The translations under genes and the position numbers were made by a program. A stretch of 64,000 nucleotides of DNA from Oscillospiraceae bacterium. Its GTDB lineage: Bacteria > Bacillota > Clostridia > Oscillospirales > Acutalibacteraceae. The notes beneath the pieces are model-generated. The model did not search any database, was not told the DNA's origin, and was given only the letters and a program-made list of their open reading frames with translations. The DNA is taken from assembly GCA_015066005.1 (NCBI GenBank), contig SVPF01000001.1, positions 1 through 64,000 of the forward strand, in the 5' to 3' direction. This document shows, piece by piece, positions 48,475 through 56,481 of the stretch (position 1 is the stretch's first letter; the number at the start of each line of letters is the position of its first letter).

Positions 48475-49458
48475 TTATCCTACTAAACCTGTTCTGTCAA
48501 TGCTTTCGGTAAACTGCTTTTGAAGAACCATATACACAATAAGCATTGGCGTAATTACAAGAAGACATCCCGCTTGCATACGGGTGACAACAAGGTATGG
48601 GTCCTCCCAAGAATTAAGACCGTTACTTCTTAGTGTGTCAGTAAGTGCCGCAAGCGCACCATTTAGTGAAAATGTGTCGGTAAAGAACAAATTAGTTGTA
48701 TAATAATCGTTCCAATACCAAACGAATGAAAACAACACACAAGAGATTATTGCGGATTTTGCATTTGGCACCATAACCGATATAAATGTTTTTGGAATGG
48801 AACAGCCGTCAATATTTGCAGCCTCCTCCAATTCGCGTGGAATGCCCCTGAAAAACTGTTGAAAAATGTAAATAAACAAGCCCGAACGCAAGCCCTGACC
48901 TAACGCAGCAGGTATCAGCATAGTACCGTATGTATCAAGTAAGTTGACAGTTAAATTTTTTCCGGTTATAAGCCCAATAAGTGAGCCAATACCCAAAAAG
49001 TCAAAATTGCGGAACTGTAAATATAGCGGCGTTGATATACATTGCACGGGTACAATGATTGTAAAAATACAAAGGAAAAAGATTAGCTTATTGATTTTAA
49101 ATTCAAACCTTGCCAGGCCGTATGCCGTACAGGCACAAACCGATACATTAAGTAAAGTACCTAACAAGGACATTGAAAGCGTATTAAAAAACACCTTGGG
49201 GTAGTGCATAAGCTCAAATACATCTTTAAAATTCTCAAGCGTAAAATGCATTGGTATCCAAATTACTGTGGGATTGTGCAAATCCTCAGAAGTTCTTAAA
49301 GCCATACTTACCATATATAGTATGGGATATAGCACAACAAAGCACATACAAATTAGGAACACGGCTTTAAAAAACGAAATCACAAGCTTAAGAGCTTTCC
49401 CTCCGTCCAATGCACCAATATTCAATTTTCGTTTATTATCTAGCGATAACCTCATCAT
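48475..49458 (-). CDS. Sugar ABC transporter permease, MalG type (second pair, region B)
   Basis: A 327-residue permease with six predicted helices and the EAA loop EEAANIDGCSIPKTFIS...VP. It ends KQFTESIDRTGLVG, like its region A counterpart (RKFVRSIDRVGITG). The start is ATG 49458 just behind the MalF-type stop codon (GGTGAATTGATTATG); the next ATG at 49455 is equally possible. Compared with usual MalG proteins it has about 25 extra residues at the N-terminus. It probably pairs with 49461-50363. Confidence 0.91.
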   Translation of the reverse strand: MMRLSLDNKRKLNIGALDGGKALKLVISFFKAVFLICMCFVVLYPILYMVSMALRTSEDLHNPTVIWIPMHFTLENFKDVFELMHYPKVFFNTLSMSLLGTLLNVSVCACTAYGLARFEFKINKLIFFLCIFTIIVPVQCISTPLYLQFRNFDFLGIGSLIGLITGKNLTVNLLDTYGTMLIPAALGQGLRSGLFIYIFQQFFRGIPRELEEAANIDGCSIPKTFISVMVPNAKSAIISCVLFSFVWYWNDYYTTNLFFTDTFSLNGALAALTDTLRSNGLNSWEDPYLVVTRMQAGCLLVITPMLIVYMVLQKQFTESIDRTGLVG

Positions 49459-49460
49459 AA

Positions 49461-50363
49461 TCAATTCACCGTATAAACGACAACGCGGTCAACAATAAAG
49501 TACACAACCGAAACGACTATTAAAACCACAAGAAAATAAATAAACGAAATAGCCGAGCTGTATGAGTATTCAAACTGACCGATAAGCGTCATAATATATT
49601 GAATAACATTGTTCGAATAGTCGGAAAGAAAATCTATTATTGTATAAATAAGATTAACTATCAAAATTGGTGTTATAAGTGGAAAGGTAATATTCCAAAA
49701 GCCTTCCCAAGCGGTAGCACCTTCGACACGGGCCGCCTCGTAAAGCTGAGGAGAAATGTTTTGTAAGGCAGCAATGAACAGCACAATTTGTAAGCCCGAC
49801 TGCCATGTAAGCTCAAAAATCCCACTTACAATACCCATATAAATGTCAATTACCTCATTTGACACGCCCGATTCAAGTAAAACCTGCTGAAAGGAAAAAG
49901 ATTGAAACAGCATACCTGTACGACCGCCCGACATTATCGATTCGGACATTACATCGCCGTTCATAATGCTCATAACAATACCGCCCGATCCCGCGATAAC
50001 AGGAATAAAAAATATTGCACGTACAATCGTTCTTCCGTGAAACCTGTTGTTAAGCAAAATAGCAATAAACAAGCTAAAGGCTATAATTACAGGAATTCGG
50101 TACAGCATTTCGGTTAACTGCGTATAAAGCATGGGTAAAAACTTTTCATCAGATATGAAAATGTTTTTATAATGCTCGAATCCCGTAAATTTCATATCAA
50201 GGTGCCCAATTTCGACCCTTAACGTAGAAACCGAGTACATAAAAAGCTCTGCTAAAGGTCTGAAGAAAAATGCCAAAAAACCTATTATCCACGGAAGCGT
50301 AAACAACAAACCCGCCAAAGCACGCTTATTTTTGTAGGAAAGGCCTTGTTTTTTATTATTCAT
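49461..50363 (-). CDS. Sugar ABC transporter permease, MalF type (second pair, region B)
   Basis: A 300-residue permease with a first helix near residues 20-43 and the EAA loop EAARVEGATAWEGFWN...FP. ATG 50363 lies eight bases inside the end of the DUF5696-like gene, with GGAGGG eight bases upstream, so expression is coupled to that protein. A GTG at 50384 lies before the Shine-Dalgarno and is rejected. It is the counterpart of 8173-9069. Confidence 0.91.
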   Translation of the reverse strand: MNNKKQGLSYKNKRALAGLLFTLPWIIGFLAFFFRPLAELFMYSVSTLRVEIGHLDMKFTGFEHYKNIFISDEKFLPMLYTQLTEMLYRIPVIIAFSLFIAILLNNRFHGRTIVRAIFFIPVIAGSGGIVMSIMNGDVMSESIMSGGRTGMLFQSFSFQQVLLESGVSNEVIDIYMGIVSGIFELTWQSGLQIVLFIAALQNISPQLYEAARVEGATAWEGFWNITFPLITPILIVNLIYTIIDFLSDYSNNVIQYIMTLIGQFEYSYSSAISFIYFLVVLIVVSVVYFIVDRVVVYTVN

Positions 50364-52596
50364 TGACGCTTCCCTCCGCTTCACAAATCAAATATCCCAT
50401 TGAAGCTATACTTATACCCAGGCCTTCATTTTCAAAAGCAGAATCAGTATAGTTAACATAAACCTTTGCACCGTTTTCGTAAGTGGTGCAAGCAACGCCA
50501 TTTTCGATTATGTTGTGTTTTATCATTCGGCTACCCTTTGTTGCGGCATATAACTGCCTTATAACTTCAAAATTGCTGATTAAAGCATCTTTGTTGTTTT
50601 CAAAATCGGCACCGTATAACCAGTCCAAATCGGTACCGTTAATTAGGGTGTTATCCTCAGTTATAAAGCTATAATGAAGCATACTTCCGGTTTCCAGGCT
50701 TTCAAGCAAATACTGCTTAGTGTCACCCTGAAGGTTTATTGGTTCAGCACAATAAGCGAATAAGCCTGATATCACTAACTGATAAAAGGGCACGCTTGTG
50801 TCGGTAACGCTGTAGCCGTTTGACTTTGTGGGAACATTAACAGCAAAATTAACTGAAGATAAAATGTAATCCGCAGGGTTTACGGCAGCTATTTTTTTTG
50901 ACCCGCTTACATCACCGATTACGCTAGAAAGCTGATTCATAGAGGCTGTTCGTGAAACGGTTTGCTTTGCATAGTCAGTATAAATTCCCAACGAATTTAA
51001 CATCAACCCTTCAATACCGTATTTATCACTCTTTTTAACAATCTTGGATAAAAGTGATTTTTGTGTTGAAACCCTCAAGAAATACCTTTTGGGTGAGTTC
51101 ATATCCTTTATAAGTGTATTGCGCTTAAAGGTATAATTACCCGCCGGCATATTAGATAAATTGCGTATTGTATCACGGTATACCGAATAACCGCTGCCCG
51201 ACTTAGCAGCCGACTGGAAAATAACCGACGGATAACACATACCGCCCTGCTTTTTAATTTGATTTATAAGGGCGCTAAATTCCTTTTTGCTTCCTAAGCC
51301 ACCAATAAGTGATAGCTTGGAATCAGCCTTTTTGGCCAATTGCTGCTTTGTCCATTCCTGCAGTATTAACTGAATATCACTTACACCATCATCATTAAGG
51401 CTGTCAACTATTTTTGAAATATCAGATATTTCGGACAGCTTTTGTGTGGCAGTGTAGGGTATTCCAAGAAAGCTTTTCTTTTTCTTTACTGCGCCGTAGA
51501 ATTCAAGGCAAACAGTCGGTTTTATATTATTTCTGTATTCAAGACCGTATTTATTTTCAAGATATTCGCGGTATACCTTAGCCATAGTGTTATAGTCCGC
51601 CTTATCATCAGCCACTAAAACATAGCGAATATCAATTCCGTCAATTGAAATATCATCCTCTTGATACATTAAATAGCTTTGCGCGCTTCCTGTATTTTCA
51701 CCCAAAACAACCGTGTCGGTACCACGCAAAGAAAATTCGGGATAAGCAATTGCATATGGGGTATTTTTTTCATTAGGAACGGCATTTATTGCAGCCTGTG
51801 CCGCACCCTTTTCAATAATTGCCAAGGCAATACCATTCTGGTTTTTAAAGCCAAAAACAGGCATATTCGCATTTTTACTTTCCTGTGGTTTGGTTACGGC
51901 CGAGCTTAATGCGTCGCGGCCGTATATTTGCACACGGTAATCAGCAGCGGTTGTACGATGATTGTTAAAATGCATTAAACTGCCTGACCCGTCAGGCAAC
52001 AAAATATAGCCTTCTTCGTCGGGATAACCTGCCGAAAAATACGGCAAAACCGACAAATCGAACAAGTCTGAATTTTCTTTAATTTTTTCAACCAAAACAC
52101 GCGCACTAAAGCCATTTTGATTAAGTGTAATTTGCAAAGGTATTTCAATATTTAAAGAAGAAAAATTATAAACAATTTCAAAGCCGTTTTTAATTTTTCT
52201 AAAGGTTGTGCCATTCTTTCTTACAGATGCCGCTTCCGAGCTGCTTTTTGTAAGAATATTTGAAGTCTCATCATAGCTGTTTATAAGTAACAACGAGCTT
52301 TGCTCCATTTTAAAAACAGCCGAGGTTGTATCATCTTCGTTAATGGCAGGATTGCTGTACCAACGAACCTTTGTGGCTTTATCCGCCACAAAGAATTGAC
52401 CGCTTACTTTATTGGCAAATAACGAAAATTTATCATTTTCAGCAATAAATTCGTACCCGCCATCTATATTAGCTTCACTTAACAACGGCTTTACTGCATC
52501 AGTCGATTTTGCTGCAATATTAAACGGAAATAAAGCTGACAAACCGATAAATACGGCCAAAATAACTGAGAATATTTTTTTATAATTATTCAGCAA
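50356..52596 (-). CDS. DUF5696-like exported protein (region B)
   Basis: A 746-residue protein starting at TTG 52596. AAGGAGG lies eight bases upstream, and this start removes the overlap with the preceding gene that an ATG-equivalent start at 52632 would create. A signal peptide (about 1-28) has no lipobox, unlike the paralogue at 9070-11328. The beta-rich N-terminal half contains YILLPDGSGSLMHF. The C-terminal half has TIM-barrel-like stretches, DIQLILQEWTKQ and KYGIEGLMLNSLGIYTDYAK, and the late block FYQLVISGLFAYCAEPINL. Function unknown; its fixed place between the NHL/TPR/YIP1 gene and the second permease pair ties it to uptake. Confidence 0.8.
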   Translation of the reverse strand: MLNNYKKIFSVILAVFIGLSALFPFNIAAKSTDAVKPLLSEANIDGGYEFIAENDKFSLFANKVSGQFFVADKATKVRWYSNPAINEDDTTSAVFKMEQSSLLLINSYDETSNILTKSSSEAASVRKNGTTFRKIKNGFEIVYNFSSLNIEIPLQITLNQNGFSARVLVEKIKENSDLFDLSVLPYFSAGYPDEEGYILLPDGSGSLMHFNNHRTTAADYRVQIYGRDALSSAVTKPQESKNANMPVFGFKNQNGIALAIIEKGAAQAAINAVPNEKNTPYAIAYPEFSLRGTDTVVLGENTGSAQSYLMYQEDDISIDGIDIRYVLVADDKADYNTMAKVYREYLENKYGLEYRNNIKPTVCLEFYGAVKKKKSFLGIPYTATQKLSEISDISKIVDSLNDDGVSDIQLILQEWTKQQLAKKADSKLSLIGGLGSKKEFSALINQIKKQGGMCYPSVIFQSAAKSGSGYSVYRDTIRNLSNMPAGNYTFKRNTLIKDMNSPKRYFLRVSTQKSLLSKIVKKSDKYGIEGLMLNSLGIYTDYAKQTVSRTASMNQLSSVIGDVSGSKKIAAVNPADYILSSVNFAVNVPTKSNGYSVTDTSVPFYQLVISGLFAYCAEPINLQGDTKQYLLESLETGSMLHYSFITEDNTLINGTDLDWLYGADFENNKDALISNFEVIRQLYAATKGSRMIKHNIIENGVACTTYENGAKVYVNYTDSAFENEGLGISIASMGYLICEAEGSVNE

Positions 52597-52609
52597 AACC
52601 GAACCCTCC

Positions 52610-54655
52610 TTATCTTCGATACATAAGCTCATTAAATATTGAACCGATAAAAGAAATTAATTGTTCAATTAACGAAATGAACAACATGCATATAAATATA
52701 ACAAACGCCATTCCCAAAACGGTAAGTATTAAAGATTTAAACACCTTACCGTATGTATATTCGTGAATTTCCTTCAAAACGGAAACTAAAACAAACAATG
52801 TCCAAATAAGACCAAAGGCTTCAATAATTGTAAGAAAAGCAGCCTCATCTGCAACGGTGAAATGGCTTAAAAACACCGATAAAAATACCGACACTGTGTA
52901 CGGGAACAATGCATAAGCCGCCGAGCAGTAAATTTCCTTCATTTTACCTTTGCCGGCAAGCAATGTTGTAACTGCCCAATTTATAGCCACAAAAAGCAAG
53001 AACAAGCCAATTGTAGCAATTAAAATTACCAAAACATTAAATTTTTCGGGGTCGTTATAATTAAATATGAAAGCAGTCAGTCTGTTTTTAAACAGCATTG
53101 CAACAAACCATAATGCTAATAAACCGCTAGAAAGGTAGAAATTCCACTCTTTTTTATACTTAATCTCACCAATTTCATCAGAAGGGTGACTTAAAACCCT
53201 GAAAAAAGCCTTAATATCCTTTGGTATTCTATTGGCCTTATTGCTTTTACCAAACCTTGCCCTTAAGCGTGAAAGCGCGAACAAAATAACAGCTACAATA
53301 ACGATTGCTGTAATTACATAAGGAAAAACCTGTTTAATTTTAATGTTGCGGTACTGCTTAAAGCTTTCGGAATATTCCTCGCGGTTATTCGCAAGCTTGA
53401 AGCAACGCATCGCTTCAAAATAATTTTCGTCAGCGAATTCAGCTTTTCCTATACCGTTATATGCCAGCTCACAGTTAGCATTTTTATCTAAAACCGATTT
53501 CCAAATATCGCGTGACTGAGCATAAAGACCCTTGTTAAACAAGACTGTCCCCTCACGCAATAAGGCGCCGTATTCGGTAGGCTTTAAAACAGTTAGGCTT
53601 GCGCGTTCATTATCAATAACAAGCAGATCGTCGCCTTGTTCATCAATAGCGCAGGGGGAAGCAAATAAACCCGTACCGTCGCCCTTACCGCCGCAAATGG
53701 TAATTAGGGTGCCGTCCTTATCGTACTGAAAAATTCTGCCACGGGTAGAGTCAACCGCCGATATAAAACCGTTAGCATCCACACAGATATCAACAAACGC
53801 CGTATCCTCTACCCTGCCCAAAATAAATGCGCTTTGCAAATCGCCCATATTACCCTTTTCAGAAAGAACGTTATCACCCAATGTGTTAATTTTTCTTATT
53901 TCCTGTGAAAGAGCATTTGAGGTGCAGGTAAAAACAAAATTGTTTTTATCAATATCAAACCCGTCATACTGAACGGGCACATATCTGGAAAGTTTGCTTT
54001 TTTGTTCCTCGGTCATAAGCTTACGGAACAGGCGATTTGCAACCATTTTAGCGGTAACCTTAACCTCGTTACTGCCGAAAAAGGTTAAAAATTCACCGCT
54101 TTGCTTATATACAATTGCGCCCAAATAAAAGCCCTTTACCATAACAAACACAGTACCGCTATCGCTAACAAGCACTCGAGACGGCTTGAACTCGAATGTA
54201 TCCTGCAGCAAATCACTTTCGGGACGTTCATATTTAGAAACCACATTCCCGTTACTGTCCGCCTTGACAACAAGTCCCATTTCCTTAAGACAAATGTACA
54301 TATTGCCGGTTTCATCAACAAAAATGCCTTCGGGTGTTTGTAATTTTAAAGCATTTTTGCCGTCGTTAAGCTGTGTTACAACCTTTATAAGCCTATATTT
54401 TTCATCAAGACAAATTACACGGTTATTACCCGAATCGCAAATATACACTAACCCATCCGCCGCTACAAAAACATCGGTTGGATTTTTCATGGCACCTATT
54501 CCAAAATCATCACCAAAATAAGTTGCTGCTACCCTATAGCCGTCGGGTGTGGAAACGGTATTACCCCAATAATCGTATGTATATGTTTCAGCTGATACGG
54601 ACATAGTGCCTAAGATCATTATCAATGAAAGTAGAATAATTAAAAACCGTTTCAC
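52610..54655 (-). CDS. NHL-propeller / TPR / YIP1-domain membrane protein (region B)
   Basis: A 681-residue protein with a signal peptide (about 1-22) and an extracellular NHL propeller (about 55-370). Repeats include NPTDVFVAADGLVYICDSGN and TPEGIFVDETGNMYICL. A TPR-like unit (NCELAYNGIGKAEFADENYF) precedes a transmembrane helix near 445-465, and a YIP1-like multi-helix domain follows (RVLSHPSDEIGEIKYKKEW; AAYALFPYTVSVFL). It starts at GTG 54655 with AAGGAG nine bases upstream. It is the clear counterpart of 11346-13475. The outside propeller with an inside-membrane YIP1 part suggests sensing or assembly of the transporter; this is inference. Confidence 0.8.
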   Translation of the reverse strand: MKRFLIILLSLIMILGTMSVSAETYTYDYWGNTVSTPDGYRVAATYFGDDFGIGAMKNPTDVFVAADGLVYICDSGNNRVICLDEKYRLIKVVTQLNDGKNALKLQTPEGIFVDETGNMYICLKEMGLVVKADSNGNVVSKYERPESDLLQDTFEFKPSRVLVSDSGTVFVMVKGFYLGAIVYKQSGEFLTFFGSNEVKVTAKMVANRLFRKLMTEEQKSKLSRYVPVQYDGFDIDKNNFVFTCTSNALSQEIRKINTLGDNVLSEKGNMGDLQSAFILGRVEDTAFVDICVDANGFISAVDSTRGRIFQYDKDGTLITICGGKGDGTGLFASPCAIDEQGDDLLVIDNERASLTVLKPTEYGALLREGTVLFNKGLYAQSRDIWKSVLDKNANCELAYNGIGKAEFADENYFEAMRCFKLANNREEYSESFKQYRNIKIKQVFPYVITAIVIVAVILFALSRLRARFGKSNKANRIPKDIKAFFRVLSHPSDEIGEIKYKKEWNFYLSSGLLALWFVAMLFKNRLTAFIFNYNDPEKFNVLVILIATIGLFLLFVAINWAVTTLLAGKGKMKEIYCSAAYALFPYTVSVFLSVFLSHFTVADEAAFLTIIEAFGLIWTLFVLVSVLKEIHEYTYGKVFKSLILTVLGMAFVIFICMLFISLIEQLISFIGSIFNELMYRR

Positions 54656-54661
54656 CTTTCA

Positions 54662-55573
54662 CTACTCCTTAATCGCAGCACTGGCCATTGTTTCCATTAC
54701 GCCGCTTTGTGTAAATATAAACAAAACAATTGGCGGCACCATTAAAAACACAGTTGCGGCAGAACCCGCACCTGCTCTTGCAATGCCGTTACCTGTAACT
54801 ATTTGGCCAATCATTGTAGGCAGCGGACGCAAATCCTCGCGGAAAATTAATATACCGCTTTGCGCATTCCAAATTGCCTGAAATGCAAAAATAATTAGTG
54901 TTAGCCAAGCGGGCTTAACATTTGGAATAATGATATTAAAAAACACCTTAAATTCATTACATCCGTCAATTCTTGCCGCTTCAATTATCGCTTGCGGAAT
55001 TTGTTCCATAAACTGCTTCATCAAAAAAACAGACATTGTGCCACCAAGTGGCGGTAAAATCATAGCCCAATAGCTATCAATAAGTTCCATTTCAGAAAGA
55101 ATAATATATATGGGCAATTGTGTTACGGTTGTAGTGAACAGCAACGATGTTACTATAACCTTAAAGTATAATGCTCGGCCCGGAAAATCAATTTTGGCAA
55201 GCGGGTAAGCAGCTGCTGATGAAAATAACACCTGAAGCACCGTATAGCAAACCGAAATGAATATACTGTTAAACAAATATTTAGTAAACGGCACCCTGCC
55301 GTTAGCACACAAATCTATCAAATCCACAAAATTATCTAATGTGGGATTTCTAACAAAAAACCTTGGCGGAAAAATAAACAATTCGTCAATTGGCTTAAGT
55401 GCCGTTATAACCGCATAAACAAGTGGTAGCGCCAAAAACGAACCGACAAGCGCAAGAATAACACCAACCAAAATATTGCCGCCAAGCGAACGAATTTGTT
55501 TTTTGGCGCCTGCAGATGCACGCATATGACGAATTTTTTTGTTAGAATTTATTTCCTTATTTTTTCGTTTCAA
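54662..55573 (-). CDS. Sugar ABC transporter permease, MalG type (first pair, region B)
   Basis: A 303-residue permease with the EAA loop EAARIDGCNEFKVFFN...IP. TTG 55573 is chosen because AAGGAG lies eight bases upstream and because it gives the length of its relatives without overlapping the MalF-type gene; an in-frame TTG at 55606 lacks a site. The long basic N-terminal tail (MKRKNKEINSNKKIRHMR) is cytoplasmic. It is the counterpart of 13488-14387. Confidence 0.9.
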   Translation of the reverse strand: MKRKNKEINSNKKIRHMRASAGAKKQIRSLGGNILVGVILALVGSFLALPLVYAVITALKPIDELFIFPPRFFVRNPTLDNFVDLIDLCANGRVPFTKYLFNSIFISVCYTVLQVLFSSAAAYPLAKIDFPGRALYFKVIVTSLLFTTTVTQLPIYIILSEMELIDSYWAMILPPLGGTMSVFLMKQFMEQIPQAIIEAARIDGCNEFKVFFNIIIPNVKPAWLTLIIFAFQAIWNAQSGILIFREDLRPLPTMIGQIVTGNGIARAGAGSAATVFLMVPPIVLFIFTQSGVMETMASAAIKE

Positions 55574-55586
55574 TAGTGCATCTCCT

Positions 55587-56480
55587 TTAAGTGCCAACAC
55601 GCTCAAGAAGCATCATAATAAGCTTTTTGGCAAAATACATAAACAGGAACAACACGGTTGCCAATGCACAACCATAACCCATTTCATACCTAACATTGCT
55701 GACGTCAACAATATGTGACAATAAAGTTTGTGTTGCATACTGTGCATTTGAAGAGCCTAAAATGGTAAACGAAGTCACTATTTGCATAACTGCACCGAAC
55801 ACAAGCTGTGGCTTCATACTTGGCAAAGTGATATACCATGCCTCTTGCAATCTGTTTTCAATACCATCAATCATACCTGCTTCAAACAAGGATGAATCAA
55901 CGCATTTAAAACCAGCCAAGAAGGACAAAAATCCCGTACCTAAGCTTGCCCAAAATATTTTAATTATCATAACCAGCATTGCATAGTCCGTATCGGTAGA
56001 CCATGCAATTGGAGAACTTATAACGCCAAAGCTTATGAGGACGTTATTTATAAAACCGTACGAGTCACTGCTGAACAAATAGTCCCAAATAACACTTGCC
56101 TGACCCGAAAGCACCGGTGCATAAAACACAACCGTTGTAAAGGTTCTTACGGGCTTTGGCAAATCATTTATAAGCCATGCGAAAATATAACACAGCAAAT
56201 AGCTTGCAGGACCCGTCACAAATGCAACGATGAGGGTATTTTTTATTGATTTAATAAAAATATCGTCATCGGTAAACATTCTTAAATAGTTTTGCCAACC
56301 AATAAATTTAGGTGGCGTAAGCATATTAAAATAAGTAAAGCTTAAAACCACCGCAACAACAAGCGGCAAAAGAGTAAAAAGGAAAAAGCAAATTGTATAT
56401 GGAGTAAGTAAAACATAAGACTGCCAATTGCGCTTTATTCTTGAAGCTAACGAATATTCCTGCGCCTTATTTCGTTTCAA
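55587..56480 (-). CDS. Sugar ABC transporter permease, MalF/LplB type (first pair, region B)
   Basis: A 297-residue permease with the EAA loop FEAGMIDGIENRLQEAWY...LP, closest to 14389-15288. ATG 56489 directly abuts AGGAG, leaving no spacing, whereas TTG 56480 lies nine bases after it and one base after the stop codon of the solute-binding gene, so TTG is preferred. It forms the first permease pair with 54662-55573. Confidence 0.9.
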   Translation of the reverse strand: MKRNKAQEYSLASRIKRNWQSYVLLTPYTICFFLFTLLPLVVAVVLSFTYFNMLTPPKFIGWQNYLRMFTDDDIFIKSIKNTLIVAFVTGPASYLLCYIFAWLINDLPKPVRTFTTVVFYAPVLSGQASVIWDYLFSSDSYGFINNVLISFGVISSPIAWSTDTDYAMLVMIIKIFWASLGTGFLSFLAGFKCVDSSLFEAGMIDGIENRLQEAWYITLPSMKPQLVFGAVMQIVTSFTILGSSNAQYATQTLLSHIVDVSNVRYEMGYGCALATVLFLFMYFAKKLIMMLLERVGT

Positions 56481-56481
56481 A

